Shown here piece after piece: positions 28,062 through 37,111 of a stretch of 64,000 nt of DNA (positions are counted from its first letter, which is position 1; every line of letters starts with the position of its first letter). The DNA comes from Tessaracoccus coleopterorum (lineage in GTDB: Bacteria; Actinomycetota; Actinomycetes; Propionibacteriales; Propionibacteriaceae). The translations under genes and the position numbers were made by a program. The notes beneath the pieces are model-generated. The model did no database searches. It was not told the origin of the DNA and saw only the letters and a list, made by a program, of their open reading frames with translations. The stretch spans positions 1 through 64,000 of the forward strand of contig NZ_JAANIJ010000001.1 in assembly GCF_011174705.1 (NCBI RefSeq), given 5' to 3'.

Positions 28062-28679
28062 CTACTCGAAGGGGCTCGGGTCTCCAGCGCCCACCCGCTC
28101 GACCACAGGCTCGTCGCCACTGAGGTCGACCACCGTTGTCAGACGGTTGCCCGCGTCACCCGAGTCGAGGACAGCATCGATCTGGTGGTCCAGTTCCTCC
28201 TTGATGGTCCAGCCGTCGGTCATCGCATCATCCGCGCCGGGCAGGATGAGCGTGGTGGACATCAGCGGGGCCCGACCGTCTCGAGGAGGGCGAGCGTCGT
28301 GCGGTGATCCGGGATCCGCACCCCGATGGTGCGCTTCTTCGGATGCTGCATCACCTTCGGGACCTCCCGGGTGGCCTTCAGGATGAACGTGTAGGGCCCC
28401 GGGGTCGCCGCCTTGACGGCGCGGAAGATCCAGTTGTCCATCTCCACGAACTGACCGAGCTTCGCGAACTCGTCGACGACGAGGGTGAAGTGGTGCTTGT
28501 CGCTCAACTGACGGATGCGGCGGATCCGTTCGAGCCCTCGCCGTTGCCGAGTGCGCAACCCAACGCGAAACCGGAGTCTGTCGGATATGCGACCAGACCG
28601 CCGTCCTCGAGGATCCGGGCGACCTGGGCGAGCGAACGCGGCTGGGGGTTCTGGGGTGGACGTCAAAGTACTGGGCCAT
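28062..28679 (-). CDS. Sua5/YciO/YrdC-family protein (threonylcarbamoyl-AMP synthase type)
   Basis: About 207 residues with some four frameshifts. The YrdC fold makes threonylcarbamoyl-AMP for the t6A tRNA modification. Visible marks are ARILEDGGLVAYPTDSGFAL (family: lxxGgiVaxPTDTvYGL), KHHFTLVVDEFAKLG (family: KxRpxxxPlxvl), TPGPYTFILKATREVP (family: wPGpxTxvl), RIPDHR, and VGAPLMSTTLILPG. The shorter, YciO-like form suggests it may be the paralogue rather than the essential t6A enzyme. Start MAQYFDVHP. Confidence 0.75.
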   Translation of the reverse strand: MAQYFDVHPRTPSRVRSPRSPGSSRTAVWSHIRQTPVSRWVAHSATARARTDPPHPSVERQAPLHPRRRRVREARSVRGDGQLDLPRRQGGDPGALHVHPEGHPGGPEGDAASEEAHHRGADPGSPHDARPPRDGRAPLMSTTLILPGADDAMTDGWTIKEELDHQIDAVLDSGDAGNRLTTVVDLSGDEPVVERVGAGDPSPFE

Positions 28680-28705
28680 CTCCCAAGCCTAGCCAGCCTC
28701 GGGCT

Positions 28706-28830
28706 CCCCCACCGGGCCTGCGGCCTAACGGCCCCACCGGGCCTGCGGCCTAACGGCCCCACCGGGCCTGCGGCCTAACGGCCCCACCGGGCCTGCGGCC
28801 TAACGGCCCCACCGGGCCTGCGGCCTAACG
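28706..28830. repeat. Five tandem copies of a 25-bp unit
   Basis: The unit GCCCCACCGGGCCTGCGGCC followed by TAACG is repeated five times without change after the first base. It starts 26 bases upstream of the Sua5-like gene and runs into the end of the TadE-like gene, whose stop codon lies in the second-last copy. Inner palindromes (GGCCCCACCGGGCC) could form hairpins. The array probably changes copy number by slippage. Confidence 0.9.
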
Positions 28831-29249
28831 GCCCGCAGCGGATCGACCGGTGACCGGCGGTCCGCGTCGACGGTGAGCGAACCGGGCATGAACGGCAGCG
28901 TCACGTCCGAGAGGTCGACGACACAGGTGACCGAGACCCGCACGCTTCCCCGTTGCCCGGGTGCAAGGGAAATCGCGGCCGCGTCGATCTCGACCTCGTG
29001 GTCGGCGCAGGTGAGGCCGTGTTGCGCCAGGCTTGCCGCGACCGCCTCACGGGCCGCGTTGCCGGCGTGGGCCTGCGAGCGCTCGAGCGAGGCGGCCCGG
29101 GCCCCTGCGGCCGCGACGGCCCCCACGCTCTGCTCGGCCAGCGCGATGCGGGCGAGGGTGAGCAGCAGCCCGATGAACAGCACAAGCACGGGCAGCACCA
29201 CCGCCGCCTCGACGGAGACGGCAAGGCCCCGCTGGTTCCGCCCGCTCAT
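28800..29249 (-). CDS. TadE-like pseudopilin-type protein (second of pair)
   Basis: 149 residues, intact. The short N-terminus GLAVSVEAAVVLPVLVLFIG is the TadE signature (E near the start of a long hydrophobic span), followed by a Cys-containing extracytoplasmic domain (GLTCADHE and VTCVVDLSDV). TadE proteins are minor pilins of Flp/Tad pili. The last residues (RAVRPQARWGR) are encoded by the 25-bp tandem repeat, so copy number could alter the C-terminus. The start overlaps the stop of the previous gene. Confidence 0.7.
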   Translation of the reverse strand: MSGRNQRGLAVSVEAAVVLPVLVLFIGLLLTLARIALAEQSVGAVAAAGARAASLERSQAHAGNAAREAVAASLAQHGLTCADHEVEIDAAAISLAPGQRGSVRVSVTCVVDLSDVTLPFMPGSLTVDADRRSPVDPLRAVRPQARWGR

Positions 29250-29619
29250 GAACCCGTGAGTCGTTCGGTGGGGACGACGACGGTGCTGCGCACGGAACGG
29301 GCCCACAGGATCGACCTGGCCCGGCCGGCCACCGTGACGGTGGTGCGGGTGGGGCCCCTGTCGACGGAAACGGAGACCGCGCTGAGCGACCCGTTGCCGG
29401 CGACTTCCCGGGCGGCGGCTCCTCCCTGTGCCTCCGTGGCGTCGAGGCGCGCCGTGACGGCGGCCCCTGCTGGGCGGCCGCCAACACCGTCGTGTCCGCC
29501 CACGACACGAGCGACCACTGCAGCAACAGCAGGAAGATCCCGAGCGCGACGGGCAGCAGCACGGTGACCTGCACCGATCCGCTCAGCCCCGCTCGTTCCG
29601 CATTGGGCCATACTTCCAA
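29246..29619 (-). CDS. TadE-like protein (first of pair)
   Basis: About 124 residues with one frameshift near 29470. N-terminal span: SVQVTVLLPVALGIFLLLLQ (TadE-like, but Gln replaces Glu). Then an Ala-rich helix (AAAQQGAAVTARLDATEAQG) and a beta-rich tail. ATGA overlap with the second TadE-like gene. The rest of the pilus machinery (TadA, TadB, TadC, Flp) is not in the window on this side; upstream is the divergent phosphofructokinase gene. Confidence 0.65.
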
Positions 29620-29758
29620 ACCGACTGCCCGCGCGCTCCCGTTTCCCGATCCCTGTGGACGGCAGCGCCGGCAACGACCCAGCGACGACTCCGCCGGCGG
29701 GGTGCAATAAGCTGGGGTCGGCGCGTCCGGCGCCTTGAGAACTCATGAAAGGACCCTC

Positions 29759-30972
29759 ATGGTCAAGAAGGTAGCCATCCTCACGGCCGGTGGCTTCGCC
29801 CCCTGCCTCTCCGCCGCGATCGGTGGGCTCATCGAGCGCTACACCGCGATCGCCCCGGAGGTCGAGATCATTGCCTACCGCCACGGGTACCAGGGCTGCT
29901 GAAGGGCGACTTCCTCGTCGTCGACGATGCGGTGCGCGCCAACGCCGGTCTGCTGGACAAGTTCGGTGGCTCCCCATCGGCAACTCCCGCGTCAAGCTCA
30001 CCAACGCGAAGGACCTCGTCAAGCGCGGCCTCGTGGCCGAGGGCGACAACCCCTCAAGGTCGCGGCCGACCGCCTGGTCGCCGACGGCGTCGACGTCCTG
30101 CACACCATCGGCGGCGATGACACCAACACGACCGCTGCCGATCTGGCCGCCTACCTCGCCGAGCACGACTACGGCCTGACCGTCGTCGGCCTGCCGAAGA
30201 CCATCGACAACGACGTGATCCCCATCCGTCAGTCGCTGGGTGCCTGGACCGCCGCCGAGCAGGGGCCATCTTCGCGCAGAACATCGTTGCCGAGCACAAC
30301 TCCGGCTCCCGCATGCTGATCGTGCACGAGGTCATGGGCGCCACTGCGGCTGGCTGACCGCAGCCACCGCCGCCGAGTACCGCACGTGGGTGGAGGCCCA
30401 GCAGTGGCTTCCCGAGATCGGGCTCTCCAAGGAGGCCTGGGACATCCACGGCGTCTACGTGCCCGAGGGCCTCATCGACATCGATGCCGAGGCTGAGCGC
30501 CTCAACAAGATCATGGACGAGGTCGGCAACGTCACCATCTTCCTGTCCGAGGGCGCCGGGCTCGACTCGATCGTCGCGCAGCTCGAGGCCGCGGGCGAAG
30601 AGGTCCCCGAGACCCCTTCGGCCACGTCAAGCTCGACAAGGTCAACCCCGGCGCCTGGTTCGGCTCGAAGTTCGCCGAGAAGCTGAACGCCGAGAAGGTC
30701 ATGATCCAGAAGTCCGGCTACTTCTCCCGCTCTGCGGCCGCGAACGACGCCGATCTGGCGCTCATCCGGCAGTGCACCGACCTCGCCGTCGATTCCGCGC
30801 TGCGGGTGAGCCTGGTGTCATCGGTCAGGACGAGGAGAACGGCGACGTGCTCAGTGCCATCGCCTTCGACCGCATCAAGGGCGGCAAGCCGTTCGACATC
30901 CAGCAGGCCTGGTACAAGGACATGCTGGCCGCGATCGGGCAGGACTTCCCCGCCCCCGCCGAGGCACACTGA
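29759..30972 (+). CDS. pfp: Pyrophosphate-type phosphofructokinase
   Basis: Glycolytic enzyme of about 405 residues after restoring at least seven frame breaks. It phosphorylates fructose 6-phosphate, here most likely with pyrophosphate. Motifs: AILTAGGFAPCLSAAIGGL, TIGGDDTNTTA with the second Asp in GGDD that marks PPi use (ATP enzymes have GGDG), VVGLPKTIDND, MLIVHEVMGRHCGWL and SEGAGLDSI. Propionibacteria are known for such an enzyme. AAAGGA precedes ATG 29759. A strong hairpin follows the stop. All frame breaks sit in G or C runs, and the enzyme is surely intact in the cell. Confidence 0.92.
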
Positions 30973-30986
30973 GTCTGTTGACCCCG

Positions 30987-31017
30987 ACGCCGGCCGCTCC
31001 TCCGGGGCGGCCGGCGT
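30987..31017. terminator. Hairpin between convergent genes
   Basis: ACGCCGGCCGC (30987-30997) pairs perfectly with GCGGCCGGCGT (31007-31017), loop 9, followed by TTC. It can serve both the phosphofructokinase gene and the convergent YihY gene. Confidence 0.75.
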
Positions 31018-31024
31018 TTCGCAC

Positions 31025-32224
31025 CTACGGCCGACGTTGCCTGGTGAGCCTCCGGGCCGCAGAAACGATGAGGGCGCCCAGCCCGAGGCCGGTGGCGGCG
31101 CCGATGCCGTACCCGAGCCCGAGGTTGAAGCGCATCCCGCGGGCGGCGACGCTCTGCCTGACGTAGCCCCGGCGCCCAGGTGTCGGCAGGGCGGTGTCCG
31201 CGTCGCGCAGCTCGTCGAGCGAGAGCCGCGCCGCGAGCCTGTCGTCGAGGGCACAGCCTCCGGCTCAGGTTGCGGTGCGGGCACGATGGGGCCACCGGCT
31301 CCCTCTCCCGGTGGGCCTTCTCCTCGCGGTCGTCGATCCGGCGCTGACGCGCCGCGCGCCACTCGGTCGACGACCCACCCAGGCTGCCGCGAGCATGATC
31401 GTCGTGGCGAGGATGTAGAGCATGATCATCAGCACGATCACGGGGCCGAACACCGAGGCCGCGCTGTTGAATCCGAGAAGGCCCATCAGCAGGCCGGCCA
31501 GCTGCTGCAGGACCGTCAGCGCAACGGCTCCCAGCAGGGTCCCGACGAGCCACGGCCAGGGACGGGCCGGTTGGTTCGGCAGGGCGACGAAAAGGAAGGC
31601 CATCAGGATCCAGCTCGCGAGCAGCGTCAGGGCGATGCTCAGCAGGAGGAAGAGCGTGTCGATCCCGGGGATGTGCGTCCAGCCGAGGAACTCGAGGGCG
31701 GTGCGGGAGAAGGCCGTGCCGATGGTCGCGACGCCGATGCTGAACACCACTGACGCCACCAGACCGAGGAAGATCACCAGGTTGAGAGCCAGCTCCACGA
31801 AGAAGTGCTTCCGCTCGGCCGCGTCCTCGAACTCGCGCGACCACATCACGCGCACCGCACGCTTCAGGTTGCCTGCCCACCGTGAGCCCGCGTAGGACCC
31901 CGTGATGATGCCCACGCCGAGGGTGGAGGCCCATTGCCGCATCGCGCCCGTGATCAGGTCGCTGATCGACTTGGAGAGATTGACATCGGAGATCAGGGCC
32001 TCGATCTGGTCCTGGACGACGTCCATCAGATCAGGGCGGATGATCGTCAGCGTCATCCCGAGCGCGGCGAAGCAGAGCATCAGGATCGGCACCATCGAGA
32101 GGATGGAGTAGTAGGCGATCCCGGCGGCGAACTGTGGGCCGAGGCGGGACGAGTACCGCTCGTAGGCGGACAGGGCATGCGCAACGGCGGGCCTGTCCAT
32201 CAACCGCTCGATCCAGTGCTTCAC
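31025..32224 (-). CDS. YihY/UPF0761 family inner-membrane protein
   Basis: About 400 residues, with frames restored in the last third (31200-31400). YihY family, once called RNase BN, now regarded as membrane proteins of unknown role. Family marks: AAGIAYYSILSMVPILMLCF (family: aaaiayyallSlfPlll), WASTLGVGIITGSYAGSRW, and PWPWLVGTLLGAVALTVLQQ, with six spans. The restored C-terminal tail ends in another Gly-rich hydrophobic stretch (GYGIGAATGLGLGALIV) and a basic tail. Confidence 0.82.
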
Positions 32225-32259
32225 TCCTGTGACCCTACCGAACGGTCGGGCCGTGGAGG

Positions 32260-32807
32260 CTACACCGCGCGGGCGCGGCGACGCGCAGCGAGCTCGTCGT
32301 CTGGGTGCTCCTCCACCGCGGCCGCTGCGGTCCGCTCGCCGGGGAGCGAGGACAAGGTGCCCTCCAACTCACGCCAGACGCTGCTGACCGAGATCATGAA
32401 CATGCCCTGGCCACCGCGGGTCAGATCGAACAGCTCGTTGGCCGAGGTGACCTCGTAGACGCTGAACCCGTCGCTGACCAGTGTCAGCTCCGTGAGGTCG
32501 TCGACACCCCGGGCGTTCAGGTGTTCGATGGCGACACGGATCTGCTGCAGGGAGATGCCCACGTCCAGGAACCGCTTGACGACCCTCAGCAGGAGGATGT
32601 CGCGGAACGAGTACAGCCGCTGAGTGCCGGAGCCCTCCGCGTTGCGGATCGACGGAACGACAAGACCGGTGCGGGCCCAGTAATCGAGCTGACGGTAGGT
32701 GATGCCTGCCACGCGGTGCGCGATGGGCCACGGTAACCCGTGTCGCTCGGAACGGGTGCGAAGTCACCGTCAAAGAGCACCTCTTGCAGCGCTGGCTTCT
32801 CGGACAC
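32260..32807 (-). CDS. MerR-family regulator (Rv1830-like)
   Basis: About 182 residues with one frameshift near 32720. The winged helix shows HRVAGITYRQLDYWARTGLV and RLYSFRDILLLRVVKRFLD, then ISLQQIRVAIEHLN. It corresponds to the MerR gene at the end of the mycobacterial garA cluster (Rv1830). GTG 32807 has GAGG 7 bases upstream. It is the last gene of the leftward cluster. Confidence 0.82.
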
Positions 32808-32961
32808 CTGAGCCTCACTTCGTCTCGTCGCCGACGGTTCCTCGGCACCCCATGAAACTAATCCCCGTCGAGCGTCGGGGTCAACGACACGCCCAAGCCA
32901 AACCCGAAACGGTGGTCACCATTTTTCGGCTACCCTTCGACCTGCCGGGCGGCCTGAGCGG

Positions 32962-33445
32962 TCAATCCTCATCTGACGAGGGGTTTTCATCCTCGAAGTC
33001 GTCCGCGTTGACGCTGTCCAGGAACGCCCGGAACGCCTCGACCTCGTCGGAGGCGACCGCCTCAACCTCAACCCCGACTTGATCCATCAGGGAACGTGGG
33101 CACTGGATGGGCCATCCGAGGCGGAGCGCGACGGCGACACAGTCGCTGGGCCGCGCGTCGATGATGTGACCGCCCACGTGCAGTTCGGCCTCGTAGACGC
33201 CGTCGTTCATCGCCGTGATCACGACCACCCGTCGACGGGGTCGATCAGGGTGAGGACCGCGGCGAGGAGGTCGTGCGTCATGGGACGCGGCGGCACCTCG
33301 TCCTCGAGCGCGGACGCGATGCTGGCGGCCTCCTGGGCGCCGATCCAGATCGGCAGCGAACGGGTGCCGCCCTCCTCACGGAGCAGCAGCACGGGGGATC
33401 CTCAGGGGTCAGCAGCCGGATGCCGATGACTTCGAGCACGATCAT
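32962..33445 (-). CDS. DUF151 bifunctional nuclease family protein
   Basis: About 161 residues with frames restored near 33232 and 33395. Marks: VLLLREEGGTRSLPIWIGAQ (family: vvLke..gr.LPIwIG..EA), EAASIASALE, PMTHDLL, and the strand VVVITAMNDGVYEAELH followed by ARPSDCVAVALRLG (family: DaRpSDaialAlr). The acidic tail EDENPSSDED is typical. Homologue of Rv1829. Located between two MerR genes as in mycobacteria. Confidence 0.88.
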
Positions 33446-33460
33446 GGGCTCAACGGTAGC

Positions 33461-34133
33461 TCAGTGGATCTGCCCGTGCAGGAGCGCCGCGTGGGCCTGC
33501 ATCACGATCCGGTAGAGATCAGCCGTCACCTCGGGCGGCGGGCCTGAGCGTCGGCGGTACTGCTCGAGGATCTGCTCGACGAGGGCCGCCTCCATGGTGG
33601 CCGCCTGCTGCAGTACCCGCAGCTGCCTCAGATCCACCCGTAACTGACCAGCTTCTTCGCCGACTGGGCCAGCGCGACGGCCTCCCTGCCGTAGAGCTGC
33701 GAGCCGCGCCTGGGCAGGATGATCCGGAGCCGCTCGAGTTGGATGAACGATGCCTCCCGAGCCCGGACTCATCGAGCACCTGGCGGCGGGTCATCAGCCC
33801 GCCCTGCGTGGTGGCACGCGGGGCCTGCCGTGGTTCCGGGGCCTCCTCCTCGACGGGAGCGGCGAGGCTCGCGGGCTGCTCTCCCCTGTCGAGGGCCTCA
33901 AGCTCCTCGCGGATCACCTTCAGCGGCAGATACCTGTCGCGTTGGGCGCGGAGAACGTACAGGAGCCGGTCGACGTCGTCCTGGCTGAAGCGCCGGTATC
34001 CGGACGGCTGCTGGCGATCAGGGGCGATCAGGCCCTCGGTCTCGAGATATCTCAGCTTCGATACGGAGATGTCGGGAAACTCCGGTCGGATCATCTCCAG
34101 TACGCGGCCGATGGTGCGCGCCGCGCCCGGCAT
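33461..34133 (-). CDS. ftsR: MerR-family regulator FtsR (Rv1828-like)
   Basis: About 223 residues with frames restored near 33645 and 33760. N-terminal winged helix: TIGRVLEMIRPEFPDISVSK, LRYLETEGLI, GYRRFSQDDVDRLLYVLRAQ. A flexible Glu/Pro-rich linker leads to a C-terminal helical domain beginning MTRRQVLDESGLGE and ending ..AHAALLHGQIH. In Corynebacterium FtsR controls ftsZ expression. The ATG overlaps the stop of the GarA gene, as expected for the Rv1827-Rv1830 order. Confidence 0.85.
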
Positions 34134-34621
34134 CAGCTATGTCCGGGCTCGCTCAGCGAGATCGTGGCACGGTACTTGCCGATCTGGATCTCGTCGCCCT
34201 CCCGCAGCACCGTGCGGCCATCCAGGAGGGTGCGGTTCACGTAGGTGCCGTTGAGGCTGCCCAGGTCCTCCAGGTACAGCTTGCCGCCGCTGCGCACGAA
34301 CTTCGCGTGATGCCTGCTGACGGTGATGTCATCCAGGAAGATGTCCGACTCGGGGTGGCGGCCCACGTTGGTGATGTCGGCGTCGATCAGGAAGCGGTTG
34401 GTGTCGCCGGGGCCCCGGTTCACGATGAGAAGCGCATTGCCCGGCGCGAGCTCCTTGACCGCCGCGAGCTCCTGATCGGTCAGCTCGACCGACTCACGCT
34501 CGTTGGCGCCGACGGCAATCATGGTTGTCGTGTCGACGGTGGGGTCGGTCAGCGCGGTGCCGCAGACGCTGCAGAAGCGTGCCTCGGCCGAACTTTCAGA
34601 TCCACACTTGGGGCACTTCAT
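34133..34621 (-). CDS. garA: FHA-domain protein GarA/OdhI
   Basis: 162 residues, intact. In Actinobacteria this FHA protein inhibits 2-oxoglutarate dehydrogenase and related enzymes when not phosphorylated by PknB/PknG-type kinases. N-terminal zinc ribbon: CPKCG and CSVCG. The kinase-target motif is DTTTMIAV (mycobacterial form: ETTS). The FHA core has NVGRHPESDIFL, VSRHHAKFV and LGSLNGTYVNR, all phosphothreonine-binding positions. The zinc ribbon is an extension absent from many GarA proteins. It heads the garA-ftsR-DUF151-MerR block. Confidence 0.92.
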   Translation of the reverse strand: MKCPKCGSESSAEARFCSVCGTALTDPTVDTTTMIAVGANERESVELTDQELAAVKELAPGNALLIVNRGPGDTNRFLIDADITNVGRHPESDIFLDDITVSRHHAKFVRSGGKLYLEDLGSLNGTYVNRTLLDGRTVLREGDEIQIGKYRATISLSEPGHS

Positions 34622-34712
34622 ATCTGCTCTTCCTTATCGGCATGGGCTGGGCAACGCATCCACCGCTTCCCGTGGACGCTACCTGAAAACTTAGCATCAG
34701 GGCACAACCGCG

Positions 34713-35465
34713 TTAACGCGGCCGGGCGAACTCATTGACGGGAGTGGCGACGACCGTCGCGATCTCCACGTCGGGCGTCTGCTCGATGGTCACCTTCCCC
34801 CGACCCTGTCGCCCTCGATCTCGCTGACGAGCCCGCCCCGGAACCGGGCCCGGCCTCGAGGGTGGCTGGATCGCCGATGGCATCGATGGTGAAGGGAGCC
34901 TCGAGGACGGTGCCATCCGCGACGATCCGGCCCTGTTCATCCATCACGAAGGAGGAGCGCATCACCAGGCGGACGGAGTCGTTGAGTTCGATCACCTCGG
35001 CGCCGGCATCGCGAAGCTCCTCCACGGCGTCGAGCAGCAACTCGGCCGTCACGCGTGCCTCCGGGTCGCTCACCCGGATCCGCACCCCGGGCCCGACCGC
35101 CGGGACCGTACCCGCAAGGATCTGCGCATTACCCAGTCGACGGGCGGCCTCCTCGCGTGCGGCCTGGTCGCGGTCCGCGCCGCTGAGCAGCTCGGTGCGG
35201 GCCGTCTCCAGTTCGCTGACCTGATCCTCGAGGCGGCGGGTCTCCGAGGTGACGTCGTCGAGCAGCTGGATCAGGTCGGCCTGGCGGACATTGGCGAACT
35301 CCGGCTGGTTGGCCTGCGACCGCAGGGTCATGACCACGATGAAGGCGGTGAGGAACAGCGCCACGCCGATGGCGAGCTGTCCCCGACTGGGTGTGAAGAA
35401 CGCCCGCAGGAGGCTGGGCGCCCCGGGTCGGCCCGCCGAGGCTCCGCCTCCTCCCGGTCAGGCAT
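34713..35465 (-). CDS. DUF881 protein (second copy, Rv1825-like)
   Basis: About 251 residues, with frames restored near 35400, 34850 and 34805. One N-terminal span (QLAIGVALFLTAFIVVMTLR), then a coiled coil (DDVTSETRRLEDQVSELETA), then the DUF881 core: VPAVGPGVRIRVSDPEARVT, VEELRDAGAEVIELNDSVRL and APFTIDAIGDPATLEAG. DUF881 proteins are anchored outside the membrane and occur with Sbp near division genes. ATG overlaps the Sbp stop. Confidence 0.82.
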
Positions 35466-35789
35466 GCAGCAGCGCCCTGCGGATCGCGGCGGCGTTGGTG
35501 AAGATCCGGATACCGAGTACGACGACCACGCCGGTGGACAGCTGCGAGCCCACGCCGATCTGGTCGCCCACGAACACGATGACTCCGGCTATGACCACAT
35601 TCGACAGGAATGACACCAGGAACACCCGGTCGGAGAAGACACCCTCGAGGAAGGCCCGCGTGCCACCGAGGATCGCGTCGAACGCCGCGACGATCGCGAT
35701 GGGCAGGTAGGGGCCAGCACCGGTGGCAACGTGGGCTGCAGGACGATGCCGAGCACGACGCCGAGGACGAGGCCGAGCACTGCGAACAC
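35458..35789 (-). CDS. sbp: Small basic protein Sbp (DUF1290)
   Basis: About 111 residues with one frameshift near 35715. Three membrane spans: FAVLGLVLGVVLGIVLQPTL, then VFLVSFLSNVVIAGVIVFVG, then VVVVLGIRIFTNAAAIRRAL. Between them lies PIAIVAAFDAILGGTRAFLE, the conserved DUF1290 block. AGGAGG is 6 bases before GTG 35789. Lies between two DUF881 genes, as in mycobacteria and other Gram-positives. Confidence 0.88.
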
Positions 35790-35798
35790 CAGTTCCTC

Positions 35799-36543
35799 CT
35801 ATCCCGGCTGCGCGTAGCGCAGCGTCATGCCCGTGTCGGCGGAGAGCGACAATTCGCTGTCAGCCTGCGTGATGGCCATCGTGACACCGTAGTTCTGGGT
35901 CAGGAAGTGCCACCAGACGGCCCCGGGGTCTCGTTGAACCGTGCCTGAAGGTTACTAGGGTCCCCAATCACGTCGAGCCGGTAGGGCGGCGTCAGGGACA
36001 CGTAGTCGACCGTGATCGCCGCGCCCGCGGAACGGATGGGGTCAATGTGGTGAGCCGACGGCCGTTGATGCTGACGGCCTCGGCGCCGGCCAGCCACAGG
36101 CCGTTGACGAGCCGCGTGACGTCGCTCGCCAGGATGATGCCCTTGGTCCCCTCGGCGTCGGTGGCGTCATCGACGACCACGACGATGCCGGGCCCGGTGA
36201 CCGCGCCCGCCCCGCTCGCCAGTTCGAGCCGCTCCAACTCGGCCCGCTGCGCCGGGTCGCCCAGTGCCTCCTGCCCGAGCGCACGCACCTCGGCGTCGAG
36301 AGAAGCAGCCGCGTCCGTCAGGTCGCTCTGCCGTTGCCGGGCCGTCCCGATCCGGTCGAGCAGCTCGGCCCTCTGCTCCGCGGCCGCCCCGCTGCCCTGC
36401 GTCGTCTGCAGGAAGGCCAGCGTCACGAGCACCGCCACAAGGAGCAGGGCGAGCAGGGCCACAGAAGGGCTGCGACGCCGGTGCGTCGTGGTGCGGTACT
36501 CGGGTTCGAGGGCGCCGTCCTGCACATCCGTCAGGAGCGACAT
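35799..36543 (-). CDS. DUF881 protein (first copy, Rv1823-like)
   Basis: About 248 residues with frames restored near 36045 and 35930. N-terminal span VALLALLLVAVLVTLAFLQT after a basic start, then a coiled coil (RIGTARQRQSDLTDAAASLD), then the DUF881 core GPGIVVVVDDATDAEGTKGI, VNGLWLAGAEAVSINGRRLT, and DYVSLTPPYRLDVIGDPSNL. It ends SADTGMTLRYAQPG. ATG 36543 starts 7 bases after the CDP-alcohol transferase stop. Confidence 0.82.
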
Positions 36544-36550
36544 GCTCGCG

Positions 36551-37101
36551 TCAGGACGCGTCGTCGCCACGCCCCAGCCTCACAGCTTCACGCACGTAGA
36601 TGAACCCTGCCGCCCAGTAGAAGACGGCACCTACGCCACCGAGGATCCAGCCTGCCCAGTGCGCCCACACCCAGGCGAGCGACGTGGGAGCCCCACCAGG
36701 ATCAACGGAAGCGCAAAAAGAATGAGGAAGGTGCCGATCTTCCCGATCCAGTTCACAGGGAAGGCCACCATGTCGTGGCGCCGTAGGCGTGGCAGCAGCA
36801 GCGCGAGCATCACGTCCCTGGCGAGGAGCACGACGACGAACCAGACCGGCACGATGCCGCGCACGAGCAGGGAGATCACCGCGGCGATGATGTAGAGACG
36901 GTCGGCCACCGGATCGAGGCGGGCTCCCAGTTCGGTGCGCTGTTTGAGGCGGCGCGCGAGGAAACCGTCGATCCAGTCGGTGGCGCCGAAGGCCGCGAGC
37001 AGCACGACGGCCGCCACGTCCTGGCCGAGGATGATCAGGGCACAGAAGACGGGGATGGACAGCAGCCGCACGAACGACACCACGTTGGGGATCGTGAGCA
37101 C
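36551..37101 (-). CDS. CDP-alcohol phosphatidyltransferase (PgsA2-like)
   Basis: About 184 residues with one frameshift near 36690. Makes phospholipids by transferring a phosphatidyl group from CDP-diacylglycerol to an alcohol. The catalytic motif is complete: TDWIDGFLARRLKQRTELGA and then RLDPVADRLYI (DGxxAR, G, D, D). Six spans are evident (e.g. LLSIPVFCALIILGQDVAA, WFVVVLLARDVMLALLLP). GTG 37101 matches the family start (LTIPNVVSFVRLL). In M. tuberculosis Rv1822 (pgsA2) precedes the same DUF881-Sbp-DUF881 block. Confidence 0.88.
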
Positions 37102-37111
37102 GGCGTCGGTG

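Noticed and set aside
28706-28830. Possible CRISPR array (five 25-bp repeats)
   Set aside because: Copies follow one another directly with no spacers, and no cas genes are present. It is a simple tandem repeat.
29759-30972. Real pseudogenisation or programmed frameshifting of central genes such as PFK, thrS, dxs and acnA
   Set aside because: All active-site motifs are kept and the breaks sit in G/C runs across unrelated genes; sequencing error explains them better.
30825-31934. 369-codon minus-strand frame over the PFK and YihY ends
   Set aside because: It only matches YihY for a short stretch by frame slip; the rest is Arg-rich shadow sequence.
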